Shown here: one piece after another, positions 28,573 to 38,216 of the stretch | Position numbering within the stretch: the stretch's first letter is position 1 | Layout: every line of letters begins with the position of its first letter | Source of the DNA: Ogataea parapolymorpha DL-1 | Taxonomy: Eukaryota; Ascomycota; Pichiomycetes; Pichiales; Pichiaceae | Direction: 5' to 3' | Assembly: GCF_000187245.1 (NCBI RefSeq) | Contig: NC_027861.1 | Span: 62,001 to 126,000, forward strand | Length of the DNA stretch: 64,000 bases | Program-made: the position numbers and the translations under genes | The notes under the pieces: generated by a model | The model's database searches: none | What the model was told of the DNA's origin: nothing | Seen by the model: only the letters and a program-made list of their open reading frames with translations

Positions 28573-29499
28573 TTAACACTTAACAAGGTCAACAACATCC
28601 AAGTAGACCTTCTCACACTGGGAGCCAATGTGCTCGTCGTACAGGTTGTAGAAGCTTCCGGACAGACACTGGTAGAACTCGGTAGTGTTTCCAATAGCCA
28701 ATCTTCCCTCGTCAGTGATGGACCAGCCAGCAGCGTAGATAGCACCGGCTTGTGGTGGAGGTCCGTCAAATTGGAATTGTCTATTAGCAACAATGGATCC
28801 GATTCTTCCCTTGGAGTCTGTCAAGATGGTACCGTTCAGAGTCATGGAGAGAGCGTTTTCGTTCCAACAAGAAACGCTGTTCACTGGGTTTTCAGAATCG
28901 TTTTGGGCAGCGGCCTCAGCGGAGTTGGTAGCAGTGCTGGAAGCTTGCACTTGGCCGTCACTGATTTGGGAGGCGGCAGAAACTTTGTTCTTAGAGGTGG
29001 TAGCCTGGATCTGGCCATCGCCAATTTGAGTAACAACGGCAGCAGAAGAGGTGGTGGTGTCAGCCTGGATTTGACCGTCACCGATCTGTGTGACAACACC
29101 AGCGGCGGAAGTGGTGGATGGAGTGGCAGTGGTGGCTTGGATTTGGCCGTCACCGATCTGAGTCACGACAGCAGCAGCGGAAGCTGTGCTGGTGGTAGCT
29201 TGAATCTGTCCGTCTCCAATTTGCGTCACAACAGCGGCGATAGAGGTCGACGAAGGGGTAGCAGTGGTAGCCTGGATTTGTCCGTCTCCAATTTGGGTGA
29301 CAACGTCTCTCTTGACCTTCTTGCCTCCCTCGGCAGTGACAGGGTTGATAGCAATTCCGAAAGTGTACGAGTAGTCTGTGATTGTACCGGCCAAAGAGCC
29401 CTCAGGGGTCAGGGTGCTCCATGGTTCGGATGGAACGTATGCGGCCATACCGTTGAGAGCCAAACCGAGAGAACCGATGAGCGAGAGTTTGTGTTGCAT
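28573..29499 (-). CDS. PIR-type cell wall protein
   Basis: A 308-residue secreted protein. It has a signal peptide (about 1-20), a Kex2 site KR at 63-64, five exact copies of [11 protein letters not shown] (65-168) plus one degenerate copy (SQISDGQVQ), then a C-terminal domain with four Cys at 211, 278, 295 and 308. The spacing C-66-C-16-C-12-C is that of Pir/Cis3 proteins. The Gln in each repeat forms the alkali-sensitive ester link to beta-1,3-glucan (family knowledge). It stabilises the cell wall. A TATA box lies about 75 bp upstream. No specific PIR paralog can be named. Confidence 0.95.
   Translation of the reverse strand: MQHKLSLIGSLGLALNGMAAYVPSEPWSTLTPEGSLAGTITDYSYTFGIAINPVTAEGGKKVKRDVVTQIGDGQIQATTATPSSTSIAAVVTQIGDGQIQATTSTASAAAVVTQIGDGQIQATTATPSTTSAAGVVTQIGDGQIQADTTTSSAAVVTQIGDGQIQATTSKNKVSAASQISDGQVQASSTATNSAEAAAQNDSENPVNSVSCWNENALSMTLNGTILTDSKGRIGSIVANRQFQFDGPPPQAGAIYAAGWSITDEGRLAIGNTTEFYQCLSGSFYNLYDEHIGSQCEKVYLDVVDLVKC
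28930..29307 (-). repeat. PIR tandem repeat array
   Basis: Six units of about 19-25 codons within the PIR gene, five with the exact core QIGDGQIQ and one degenerate. The copy number is likely to vary between strains. Confidence 0.9.
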
Positions 29500-29939
29500 T
29501 ATATGTATTTATTGAAGGTGGAAAGTTGATTCAACTGTGTTCTGATGCAGACTGGACTTGAGAATTAGTTCCTTTTATATTGCTCCCAATGATCGATGCA
29601 AATCAAATCTCATTTCCAATTTTAGCCTTAGAAAAACACTAATGTGGGAGGCTGGTTTCTTAGCAAGGTGATGTCGATGTACACTTAAATTACCTGCATA
29701 AGTGAGAATAACACTTTGCCTATAGTAGACAATTGTAAACACGAATCATTCCATATTTCCCGATTAGGACGAAATCTACAGGGTCACTCTGCGTGAGCTA
29801 AAAATAAAACACTACTTAACGCGTCGCAATTATGCCGCTTTAGGAGCTGCAAACAAGCCACGGGCAGATTCTATGCATCGGTACCTGACAATCTTTCTAG
29901 TTTTAACCAACTTTTGATTTTAGCACATACAAACATATA
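29500..29939 (-). promoter_or_regulatory. upstream region of the PIR gene
   Basis: A 440-bp non-coding region. TATA box ATATAAAAGG on the minus strand (29571-29580), about 72 bp before the ATG. An ACGCGT MCB box lies at 29819-29824, about 320 bp upstream, possibly relevant because PIR genes are cell-cycle controlled in S. cerevisiae. Nothing else was recognised. Confidence 0.5.
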
Positions 29940-32021
29940 CTATAATTTCCGCAAGGTCTGGCTCGTCCGCTCAAAGTTTTCTCGCTCCTCGACTGTGCCC
30001 CGATGTAGGTTTTGTTCGAAATCTGCAGAGTACTCGGCTTTGATTTTTGACGGCTCGTTAAGCATTTTCACCACCCCGTAGTAATGGTGGTAAATGTCGC
30101 CGTTGTACGATCCCAAGGTGGAATTGATGAAGAAGTCGCTCATCTTGAACGAGTCCGTGAGACCAATCACCAGCGGCCGGATCTCACGACACAGGATTCC
30201 AATCTTCTCCAGCACAGCCTTGAACGTGCTAGCCGAGACGATCCCAAACCGCAAAAATTGCGAGCCAAACGCCTCAATGTTCGTCAGGGCAAACAACTGA
30301 GCAAGCGACACCAAAGGGGTAACAATGTCGCCATTGTTTTCGTTCAAGCTGTTCATTTTCTCAACCCATTTTGCCAAGATAAAGCGACAGGCATAAAGCT
30401 TCGACAGGGTCAGCTTCTCCGGGGCAATCGAGTCCCAGTCATTGTTCTCCTTGAGCGCCTCGATGCAATCAAGACTTAGCCTCAGAATGAGAGCATCAAA
30501 TGCGGAAACCAGTTTTCCTAAATGCGTGATCGTGTCTGCTGCCAAAATTTCACCTGTCTCAACTGCCTTGGCCAAAAACTCGTATTCCCGGGAGGCCTTA
30601 CCAGATTTCTTGAACGCCATCACCTTCTGCACGGTGATACGTCCACTATTCTGAGCAAGAATGTTGTTGTCGCCCTCCCACGTACATTGCACAGCGTGAT
30701 CCACATACCCCTTGGCAAAGCCGCTGTATGCCGAGTATCCGTGGCCGCCACACGCCTGTCTACATTCCTCGATCAGATTTAGACAGGTCCATGTACAGGT
30801 CGACTTGAGGGCGGCAGATTCGCCAAACAATGTTTTGAGTGCGGTTATTGCCTGTTGGAGTTGCTGGAAATCTCCTGATTCAACTCCTTCGTCTAGTTTT
30901 TCCAGCGTTTGCTTGTAGGACAGCTGGATCGCATGGGATGCAATCGCCATACCGTATGTCCAGCTGAGATAAGGAAGCAGCCGTCTTTGGTGCAAGGGAT
31001 AGTTAATCAGCTGGTTCTCGATCTTCTGGCCTTTCTTCGTGAACTGTCTCCGCCCAACAGAGTATCTCAATGCAATGGTGATGAATCTTTCGCTGGTGCG
31101 GAATGAGTCGGTCACCATTGTGACCCTTCCCCCCAGTAGAGCTCCGTACGCAAGCTGTGCCAGCGGAGGATCCAGCACCTCCCCATCGTCGGTGATGCTG
31201 GTGTATTTCGAAAGCATGAACTTGCGAGGAATCTCCACATGGCTGAACTGAATCCATCCGTTGTCAATACCATCGCGCCCCATCTTTGCTCCAATGTCGC
31301 CAACACTAACACCCGGATGAAGCACGTGTCTTGAGTCTCTCAAAGGGACGACAAACGTTTTGACTCCGTAATCTTTTCCGTCCACAATCAGCCGTGCGTA
31401 GCAGACAGTGTGTGTCGCAGAGTGGGCAGCGCCTCCAATCCACCACTTAGTCGCACCCACGTGAGGAGTGTTGATGACAAAAGTGTCCCGCTGCTTGTCA
31501 TACGTGGCAGTGGTCTCCAAGGCAGCAACGTTGGATCCGTGCGCCAGCTCCGTCATGGCAAAACACCCGTACACCCCGTTGATGCTCAGCGCGCCGCGTT
31601 CTTTGGCCCAGTAGTTAAACTGCTCCTCGGTCCCGTTGCCACGCACTGCTCCCAAGAAGAGGCCCAGATGAACGCCAATCCGAGTTCCCAGCTGGGGATC
31701 GACAACAGCAATCAGGTTCAGCCTGTTCTGGAAGCGCGAGTAGTTGGGAGCATCGATTTCCATGTACTGGGCCATGCGAGCGATTTTGCGCGCGGTGATC
31801 TCTCGGTGCTCGTCTTTTGAGAGCTGGTAGTATGCTGCTCCAGTGTTTAGCACCGGGTCACGCTCTAATTGCTGCATCAGACGTAGTGTCTCGAGGGCTT
31901 CCGGCTCGGATCCTTCGATAAACTCATGCATTTTATTTATATCGAAGGTGGTTTTGAGCCGCTCCGACCAGATCAGATCCGCCGGGTTGGGCTCTTTCAC
32001 TTCTGGCATAGTAGAGTCCAT
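29940..32021 (-). CDS. POX1: acyl-CoA oxidase, peroxisomal beta-oxidation
   Basis: A 693-residue flavoprotein that oxidises acyl-CoA to trans-2-enoyl-CoA and makes H2O2. Family marks: GCFAMTELAHGSNVAALETTA (FAD/substrate site), GIDNGWIQFSHVEIPR, RFITIALRYSVGRRQF, and CRQACGGHGYSAYSG followed by TWEGDNN. The catalytic glutamate region is in the WEGDNN block. The C-terminus is RKL, a poor match to the classical SKL-type PTS1; yeast acyl-CoA oxidases often use a non-PTS1 route, so import may not depend on it. The promoter is only 156 bp and contains two GTGGGG Mig1-like boxes. Confidence 0.95.
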   Translation of the reverse strand: MDSTMPEVKEPNPADLIWSERLKTTFDINKMHEFIEGSEPEALETLRLMQQLERDPVLNTGAAYYQLSKDEHREITARKIARMAQYMEIDAPNYSRFQNRLNLIAVVDPQLGTRIGVHLGLFLGAVRGNGTEEQFNYWAKERGALSINGVYGCFAMTELAHGSNVAALETTATYDKQRDTFVINTPHVGATKWWIGGAAHSATHTVCYARLIVDGKDYGVKTFVVPLRDSRHVLHPGVSVGDIGAKMGRDGIDNGWIQFSHVEIPRKFMLSKYTSITDDGEVLDPPLAQLAYGALLGGRVTMVTDSFRTSERFITIALRYSVGRRQFTKKGQKIENQLINYPLHQRRLLPYLSWTYGMAIASHAIQLSYKQTLEKLDEGVESGDFQQLQQAITALKTLFGESAALKSTCTWTCLNLIEECRQACGGHGYSAYSGFAKGYVDHAVQCTWEGDNNILAQNSGRITVQKVMAFKKSGKASREYEFLAKAVETGEILAADTITHLGKLVSAFDALILRLSLDCIEALKENNDWDSIAPEKLTLSKLYACRFILAKWVEKMNSLNENNGDIVTPLVSLAQLFALTNIEAFGSQFLRFGIVSASTFKAVLEKIGILCREIRPLVIGLTDSFKMSDFFINSTLGSYNGDIYHHYYGVVKMLNEPSKIKAEYSADFEQNLHRGTVEERENFERTSQTLRKL

Positions 32022-32079
32022 TACTATAATCCGAGGGAATATTAAGGTCTATATAGCAGAGTCCATATCACATGCTCTA

Positions 32080-32121
32080 CCCCACAGAAATATCACATGT
32101 GAGCAATAAAAATGACCCCAC
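32080..32121 (-). promoter_or_regulatory. two Mig1-like GTGGGG boxes before POX1
   Basis: CCCCAC on the plus strand at 32080-32085 and 32116-32121 reads GTGGGG on the gene's strand, fitting the SYGGGG consensus of glucose repressor Mig1. This is consistent with glucose repression of beta-oxidation; binding is inferred. Confidence 0.35.
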
Positions 32122-32177
32122 ATATTTCGGTTTGCACAGCCCGCGAAAAGGCCGACTCAATTTGCAAATCGCGAAAA

Positions 32178-33707
32178 TTAATTTTCTTGATTTTTTTTGT
32201 CCTTATTCCTGGCCTCGATTTTCGCTAGTGCTTTTAGACGCAGCGAAGCACCGTATCTGATCATAAGCTCGTTGGCGAGAAATCCGATCCAAGAGACAAA
32301 CGCACTGATAGTAGCGGTCCAGCCGATTCCAATGTTGTCTATTTGGACCAAACAGGTAGCAGACGCAACACATCCTCCCACAATGTATCTCGCGAAGTAG
32401 TTGGACGCGATGGCGTCACCTTTCAGCGAGGGCAGACAGTCCACACAATACGAGTTGATGGATGGGAAAGCAATCGTCTGTCCAACCGCGTAGAAAAACA
32501 TGGAGACAATCGGCAAAGCCATGCCTCCTACCTTTTTCTGCAGCGACCAGCCATAGATGATCATAAAGACAGGCATCACAAATCCGAGAGAGTAAGAGGC
32601 ACTTCTGAGACGGTCTTCAGGGATTCTTTCGCCACGTTTCTTGATCCAACGCTTGACTGTGAAATCTGCAAATCTGCCCCCGATTGGTCCTCCGAGCAGA
32701 AGTCCGGATCCCGGAGCCAAGTAAAACAGCGATCCAAGCACAGGGCTGTTGAGGTTGAATCTTGGGTTGATCACGTGTCTGATAGGAGTCAGCAAGCCAA
32801 ACATGTTGTACATGATAGAGGAGCTGATCACTCCCGCGATGATCAAGTTGAGGTATTGGAAAGCGAAAAGAACTCTAATCGGGTTGTACTTGACAAAAAC
32901 AAACCGTTTCCCTGTTCTCTTGGCTATTTCCTTGGAGATCACCATTCTACTTGTCTCCTTGAGGAAGAAGACAATCATGAGAAGATTGATCACTCCTAGT
33001 CCGGTGACGACATAGAAAATAACTCTCCAGTTCGTGTATGTGATAATTATGCCACCTAACACCGGGCCAAAAGCAGGACCCAGTTGAGTTCCCATCAAGA
33101 CCCAACTCATGGCTCTGCCACGCTCTTTCGGGACCTTGATGTCTCCGATAATAGATCCACCAACACTGAAGCAACAAGTTCCGAAAAATGCGTTCATCGC
33201 TCTGAAGACAAAAAACATAGCTAAATTTTGTGACTCAGCCGTGAGGATTGAGCTGACAGTGTAGCCCAGTGAGCTAAGAATCATGATCGGCTTCTTGCCA
33301 TAAAGGGACGCCAGCGGAGAAAGTATCATTGGCGATATCGCCATGAAGACGTTGTAGACTGCGTTCGAGACGTTGATCATCTGCGATGTAGTATTCAGGG
33401 CCTCGGCGACTTCTGGAATAGCAGGAGTGAACGCAAGATTAGAGATTGGGGACAAAAAGCAAGTGAAACTGACGATGCCCACAAAGAGCGTCTTTGTTCG
33501 CTTTGAGAACCGATCAAAGAAGGGATCATCATCGGCGAGCGGAGGCAAAGTCAGTGTTTTAGTCAGTTCCTTGGTCAGATGTAAGCGGTCATCTGGTTCT
33601 CCTTGGTCCTGCTCCTTATTCTCGAAAACTGGGAGTGGATCGCTAATTTCTTCCAGCGAATCCAGCGATAAACTCGATCGCCTGTCCTCTAGATCGGTAT
33701 TGGCCAT
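32178..33707 (-). CDS. MFS drug:H+ antiporter, DHA1 family (QDR/Dtr-like)
   Basis: A 509-residue transporter with a hydrophilic N-terminus (about 65 residues, acidic and Ser-rich) and 12 predicted helices. Markers include the motif-A-like loop SPLASLYGKKPIMI, motif C-like GPAFGPVLGGIIITYTNWRVIF in helix 5, and a late block SINSYCVDCLPSLKGDAIASNYF. These fit DHA1 multidrug antiporters of the Qdr/Aqr/Dtr group. The substrate is unknown. A TGAGTCA site in the 466-bp divergent promoter could mediate bZIP (Yap or Gcn4) control. The ATG at 33707 is the first in frame. Confidence 0.85.
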   Translation of the reverse strand: MANTDLEDRRSSLSLDSLEEISDPLPVFENKEQDQGEPDDRLHLTKELTKTLTLPPLADDDPFFDRFSKRTKTLFVGIVSFTCFLSPISNLAFTPAIPEVAEALNTTSQMINVSNAVYNVFMAISPMILSPLASLYGKKPIMILSSLGYTVSSILTAESQNLAMFFVFRAMNAFFGTCCFSVGGSIIGDIKVPKERGRAMSWVLMGTQLGPAFGPVLGGIIITYTNWRVIFYVVTGLGVINLLMIVFFLKETSRMVISKEIAKRTGKRFVFVKYNPIRVLFAFQYLNLIIAGVISSSIMYNMFGLLTPIRHVINPRFNLNSPVLGSLFYLAPGSGLLLGGPIGGRFADFTVKRWIKKRGERIPEDRLRSASYSLGFVMPVFMIIYGWSLQKKVGGMALPIVSMFFYAVGQTIAFPSINSYCVDCLPSLKGDAIASNYFARYIVGGCVASATCLVQIDNIGIGWTATISAFVSWIGFLANELMIRYGASLRLKALAKIEARNKDKKNQEN

Positions 33708-34173
33708 ACCTGAAATTAAGACTGTGGATTTAGCGTGCGCGATTTCTCTTTATATATCGTTTTTTTTACAGGTTTTTCATGAATCTTTTCGGTTTTCAGA
33801 TTTTGGTGATTATAAAAAATGCAGGGCAGCTTTCTATATACTAATCAGGGCAGATCTCTGCTATTTTGTCCGCTAAATGAAAGCTCTGATGGATGATTGA
33901 GATTCTACGAAACCCGTCAAGTGTGGCCTTCGTTGTGACTGGCGATTGGATTTGAGATTAGGGTTCCCCGACGGTCTTGAGCGCCCGTTAGCGTAGATGA
34001 CTGGCGGCTTAATGACCCTTGTCGTATAATTTCGGGCTACTGACATCAGGGCCTGAGTCACGTACTCTAGGATGTAGTTCATTTAGGTTTGTAGGGTCGA
34101 TCGTCGCGTCGATCACGGGAAAATTCGGTTTGTGTTTCTTTGCAATCTGGTTCCCCTCCAGATTTTTCTACAA
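33708..34173. promoter_or_regulatory. divergent promoter between DHA1 antiporter and SPC1
   Basis: A 466-bp non-coding region. It contains a TGAGTCA (Gcn4/AP-1-type) site at 34054-34060, 114 bp before SPC1 and about 350 bp before the antiporter. T-rich stretches lie near the antiporter start. No gene seen. Confidence 0.5.
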
Positions 34174-34437
34174 ATGGATTCTTTACAGCCTTACATTGAG
34201 GCAACCATAGATTTCGAAGGCCAGAAGCTAGCTGAGAAAATATACTTGACATTGCTCACAGCAGGAACTGTCTTGAGCTTGATAATTGGCTTTTCAGCGC
34301 AAAATCTCTCGCTTACAATATACGTGTTTCTATTTACCATCGTGTCCACTTTGGTAATTGTTCTTCCTCCTTACTCCTTTTACAGAAAACACCCAATCAC
34401 CTGGCTTGCGCCTGAAAAAGTTGACGTTTCCTATTAG
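34174..34437 (+). CDS. SPC1: signal peptidase complex subunit Spc1
   Basis: An 87-residue membrane protein with the SPC12/Spc1 layout. A cytosolic N-terminus with IDFEGQKLAEKI is followed by two hydrophobic helices (about 23-40 and 45-64) and a cytosolic tail (PYSFYRKHPITWLAPEK). It is a non-catalytic subunit of ER signal peptidase. The internal ATG at 34174 is chosen over one 42 nt upstream because MDSLQPYIEATIDF matches family N-termini. The stop codon is followed after only two bases by the ATG of XKS1. Confidence 0.88.
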   Translation: MDSLQPYIEATIDFEGQKLAEKIYLTLLTAGTVLSLIIGFSAQNLSLTIYVFLFTIVSTLVIVLPPYSFYRKHPITWLAPEKVDVSY

Positions 34438-34439
34438 AT

Positions 34440-36233
34440 ATGTCGTTGTTTCTTGGTTTCGATTTATCAACTCAACAGTTGAAAGTTATTTCAATCTATT
34501 CGGACTTGAAACATCACAAAACATACAGGGTCGATTTTGACGAGGAGCTTTCGAAATACGGCATCCGAAAAGGCGTTCTCACCAATGAGAGTGCGGGCGA
34601 GATTTTTGCCCCAGTTGAGATGTGGGTTGAGGCTTTGGAGCTGTGTTTTGACAAGATGAAAAAAGACAACTTTCCGTTCAAGGATGTGCGAGCTATGAGC
34701 GGCTCATGTCAACAACACGGTTCCGTTTATTGGTCGAAATGTGCACCAGAACTGCTCGGATCCCTGTCGGCTGAAAAATCTTTAAAGGACCAGCTCTGTC
34801 CTGAAGCATTCACATTCCAAACGTCTCCAAATTGGCAAGATCATTCTACCGGTCCGGAATTGAAAATTTTCGAGGATGCAGTCGGGGGCTGTCACAAATT
34901 GGCACAGATCACAGGTTCCAGGGCTCATTACCGCTTTACAGGTACTCAAATCAGAAAACTTGCAAGCAGGGTCGACCCAAAAACTTACCATGAGACGTAC
35001 CGGATTTCACTTATTTCAAGTTTCTTGAGCTCCTTGCTATGCGGCAAACTAACTAACATTGAAGAAAGCGATGGGTGCGGCATGAATTTGTATGATATCT
35101 CAAAAGGAGAATACGATGAAGAGTTACTGGCGGTTGCTGCCGGAGTTCATCCGAGAATAGACAATTGTTCTGAGTCGGAAACCAAAAAAGGCGTCGAGGA
35201 GCTGAAGCAGAAGTTGGGTCCTCTGGAACCCGTTGGCTACAAAAACATCGGCCAGGTCAGTTCCTACTTTGTTGAGAAGTTCGGCTTTTCTGCCTCTTGT
35301 AAGATTTACTCGTTTACCGGAGACAACCTTGCAACTATCCTTGCTCTCCCTCTCGGACCAAACGACACTCTGATCTCCATGGGAACCTCTACGACGGCTC
35401 TTCTTGTCACGAATGCCTACAAACCTTCTGAGAACTACCACATGTTCAAACATCCTACTCTGAAAGGCCACTACATGGGCATGCTGTGCTATTGTAATGG
35501 TGCTTTGGCTAGAGAGAATGTGAGGGATAAAATCAACGAAAAATATAATCAGCCCAAGAACTCTTGGGATAAGTTTAACTCCATCTTAGACAACTCTGTT
35601 CCGCTGAACGGGAAGTATGAGCTAGGAATCTATTTTCCTTTAGGCGAGATTATTCCCAATGCCAAACCCTGCGAGCGCCGGTTCAGATTTGATCCAGAAA
35701 GGAAAGAGTTACTGGAAGTGGAGTCCTGGTCGTTGGAAGAGGACGTGAACAGCATCATCGAGTCCCAGGCTTTGTCCTGCAGACTCAGAATGGGACCATT
35801 GCTTGCTTCAACCTCATCTCACAAATTGGAGGACAAACATGGAGTTTTGCCAAAGCTAGAAAAATACGGCCAAATCCAGTCAGACGGTACTAAACATTCG
35901 ACTAACGCTCTGCTTTGTCGCCCTAGTAAAGTATTTTACGTTGGCGGCTCCTCAAAAAATAGATCAATTGTCTCCAAGTATTGCGACATTCTAGGACCCG
36001 AAGACGGAAACTATAAGATTGATTTGAGCGATGCATGCGCTTTGGGCGGCTGCTTTAAATCACTATGGTCTTTTGCCACAGAGTCCGGCTCCGTGAAGGA
36101 AGATTATAACAAATGGCTCTCCGATAATTTTCATTGGGATGACGTTGAAAAGCTTGGAAACGCCACTCACTGGGACGACTATGTTGACGGAATTGGCATT
36201 CTGAGTTTGGCGGAGCAAAAATTAGAGTCTTAA
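34440..36233 (+). CDS. XKS1: D-xylulokinase
   Basis: A 597-residue FGGY-family sugar kinase that phosphorylates D-xylulose to xylulose 5-phosphate, feeding the pentose phosphate pathway. Marks: FLGFDLSTQQLK at the start, MSGSCQQHGSVYW, TGTQIRKL, SDGCGMNLYDI, the phosphate-binding GDNLATILALPLGPNDTLISMGTSTT-type region and FYVGGSSKN near the C-terminus. The length matches yeast Xks1 (about 600). It starts two bases after the SPC1 stop, so its promoter must lie in or before SPC1 unless the transcripts are joined. XYL2, the preceding pathway step, is 2 kb downstream. Confidence 0.95.
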   Translation: MSLFLGFDLSTQQLKVISIYSDLKHHKTYRVDFDEELSKYGIRKGVLTNESAGEIFAPVEMWVEALELCFDKMKKDNFPFKDVRAMSGSCQQHGSVYWSKCAPELLGSLSAEKSLKDQLCPEAFTFQTSPNWQDHSTGPELKIFEDAVGGCHKLAQITGSRAHYRFTGTQIRKLASRVDPKTYHETYRISLISSFLSSLLCGKLTNIEESDGCGMNLYDISKGEYDEELLAVAAGVHPRIDNCSESETKKGVEELKQKLGPLEPVGYKNIGQVSSYFVEKFGFSASCKIYSFTGDNLATILALPLGPNDTLISMGTSTTALLVTNAYKPSENYHMFKHPTLKGHYMGMLCYCNGALARENVRDKINEKYNQPKNSWDKFNSILDNSVPLNGKYELGIYFPLGEIIPNAKPCERRFRFDPERKELLEVESWSLEEDVNSIIESQALSCRLRMGPLLASTSSHKLEDKHGVLPKLEKYGQIQSDGTKHSTNALLCRPSKVFYVGGSSKNRSIVSKYCDILGPEDGNYKIDLSDACALGGCFKSLWSFATESGSVKEDYNKWLSDNFHWDDVEKLGNATHWDDYVDGIGILSLAEQKLES

Positions 36234-36261
36234 GTTGATATATATAATGAATCGACGAATA

Positions 36262-36732
36262 CTACATAGTTGGCTTGCGGTTGCCTCTCTTGGTCTTATA
36301 ATCCTTGATTGCGCTCTTGATTGCATCTTCAGCCAGCATGGAGCAATGAAGCTTCACTGGAGGAAGAGAAAGCTCTTTTGCAATCATTGTGTTCTTAATG
36401 TTGGCAGCCTCTTCAAGAGTCATGCCCTTCACCAGTTCTGTGGCAAAGGACGAGGATGCGATGGCGGAACCGCAGCCAAACGTCTTGAACTTAACGTCTT
36501 CAATGACTCCGGTCTCATCATTAACTTTGATCTGCAATCTCATCACATCTCCGCAAGCCGGAGCACCGACGAGCCCGGTTCCGACATTCTTGAGATTTTT
36601 ATCCATCGTTCCCACATTTCTTGGGTTCTGGTAATGGTCGATCACCTTTGGATGATAGAGTCTTCTGCTTGAAATGTTGGCAAGAGCCACTCTGGACTTA
36701 ACACCTTGTCTCAATAAATTGCGAGCAAACAT
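36262..36732 (-). CDS. ISU1: mitochondrial Fe-S cluster scaffold Isu1
   Basis: A 156-residue IscU homolog. It has a basic mitochondrial presequence (MFARNLLRQGVKSRVA...SSRRLYH). The three cluster-ligand cysteines are in GAPACGD, FGCGSAIASSS and LHCSMLAEDA, and the Hsp70-binding LPPVK loop is intact. It assembles Fe-S clusters with Nfs1, Yfh1 and Ssq1 in the matrix. It converges on XKS1 with 28 bp between stops, and is divergent from ODC1. Confidence 0.97.
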   Translation of the reverse strand: MFARNLLRQGVKSRVALANISSRRLYHPKVIDHYQNPRNVGTMDKNLKNVGTGLVGAPACGDVMRLQIKVNDETGVIEDVKFKTFGCGSAIASSSFATELVKGMTLEEAANIKNTMIAKELSLPPVKLHCSMLAEDAIKSAIKDYKTKRGNRKPTM

Positions 36733-37061
36733 TTAGAAGTCTAAGAAATAATTTGCCTATCTAAATTAATTTATTTGGTCATCAAAATTGTGAAGGCGCA
36801 AATAGGAGGAAAAATCGAGAAAACCGTTACCCGGTTTACAGTGGATAAGATTAGCCGACAGTGCTACGCACCACTACGCGAGATTTACAACAGCGATGAC
36901 AACCTACCCCTCATCCACATATAGCTATCAATTGCATAAATAGCACGCGAAATTCTGGAGCCACGATTCGCCCATTTTCATAGTCGTTGCGGTTAACCGA
37001 CTTAATTTTTCACGTATATATTATTAAACGAATTTCTGGTTGACTCCTCAAAATATAAAAT
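36733..37061. promoter_or_regulatory. divergent promoter between ISU1 and ODC1
   Basis: A 329-bp AT-rich non-coding region. I see no tRNA or ORF. No well-known iron-response motif was recognised. Confidence 0.5.
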
Positions 37062-37955
37062 ATGTCTGATCAACGGCCGTTGCCATTTGCCTATCAATTT
37101 CTTGCCGGTGCCATTGCTGGTGTCTCTGAGATTCTGGTCATGTACCCATTGGATGTGGTCAAGACCAGAATCCAACTTCAGGTGGGTACTGGTGGTAAAG
37201 GAGAATATACGGGTATTATCGACTGTCTGACAAAAATCGTCAAGAACGAAGGACCTTCGAGACTTTACCGTGGTATCACTGCCCCAATTCTGATGGAGGC
37301 CCCAAAGAGAGCCACCAAATTTGCCGCCAACGACGAATGGGGTAAAGTTTACAAGCGTGCTTTCGGTGTGAGCCAGATGACCCAACCTTTGTCTATCTTG
37401 ACCGGTGCCACTGCTGGTGCGACTGAGTCGTTTGTTGTGGTCCCATTCGAGCTGGTGAAAATCAGATTGCAGGATAAGACCTCGAAGTACAATGGTATGG
37501 GCGATGTGGTGAGACAGATTATTAAGAAAGAAGGTGTTCTGGCCCTCTACAACGGATTGGAAGCTACTATGTGGAGACACATTGTTTGGAATGCTGGTTA
37601 TTTCGGTGTCATTTTCCAAGTCAGATCTCTTCTACCAGAGGCTAAGAATCCTACCCAGAAGACAACAAACGACCTGATTTCTGGAGCCATTGGTGGAACT
37701 GTGGGTACGTTGTTGAACACTCCATTTGATGTTGTCAAGTCAAGAATCCAGAACACTCCAGTTGTTGAAGGTGTTGTTAGAAAGTATAACTGGACTCTTC
37801 CATCTCTGGCTTTGGTCATGAAAGAGGAAGGTTTCAGGGCTCTGTACAAGGGATTCTTGCCAAAAGTTCTTAGATTAGGTCCTGGAGGAGGAATTCTGCT
37901 GGTCGTTTTCACTCAAACCATGGACTTCTTCAGAGGTATCTATTATAAAGATTGA
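37062..37955 (+). CDS. ODC1: mitochondrial 2-oxodicarboxylate carrier
   Basis: A 297-residue mitochondrial carrier with three tandem repeats of about 100 residues, each with the PX(D/E)XX(K/R) motif: PLDVVKTR, PFELVKIR and PFDVVKSR. The substrate-contact region EAPKRATKFAANDEW and the WNAGYFGVIF stretch are characteristic of the Odc1/Odc2 oxodicarboxylate (2-oxoadipate/2-oxoglutarate) carrier. It exchanges these acids across the inner membrane for lysine and glutamate metabolism. Conserved Leu of PILMEAPKR is encoded by CTG (37290-37292), evidence that CTG means leucine in this organism. Confidence 0.92.
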   Translation: MSDQRPLPFAYQFLAGAIAGVSEILVMYPLDVVKTRIQLQVGTGGKGEYTGIIDCLTKIVKNEGPSRLYRGITAPILMEAPKRATKFAANDEWGKVYKRAFGVSQMTQPLSILTGATAGATESFVVVPFELVKIRLQDKTSKYNGMGDVVRQIIKKEGVLALYNGLEATMWRHIVWNAGYFGVIFQVRSLLPEAKNPTQKTTNDLISGAIGGTVGTLLNTPFDVVKSRIQNTPVVEGVVRKYNWTLPSLALVMKEEGFRALYKGFLPKVLRLGPGGGILLVVFTQTMDFFRGIYYKD

Positions 37956-38216
37956 GCTGAAAACACGGTGTTCCGAATCAATTTTTTATGGAGTGCCATG
38001 ACAAGATCACCCGAAGCTATTGTGATTAATAGAGTTGTAATTGATATTCATTTACGTATAGCCAGTAGCTGTTAACCGTGGCTAAAAAAGTATACATATT
38101 TTTGTGGGCACTGCATTGTTTTGCTCAAGCATTCCATTTTATTTCCGCCATTTACCCCATAATTCTGCTATCCTCAAAATTTATCTCATCAGATTTTTTT
38201 TCCAAAACATTTGGTC

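Noticed and set aside
32100..32160. Oleate response element in the POX1 promoter
   Set aside because: CGG and CCG triplets are present, but their spacings (about 10 or 21) do not fit CGG-N15-18-CCG.
33707..33730. Possible 3' splice site (TTTCAG) just before the DHA1 antiporter ATG
   Set aside because: No matching donor and branch site found upstream; the antiporter N-terminus is complete without another exon.
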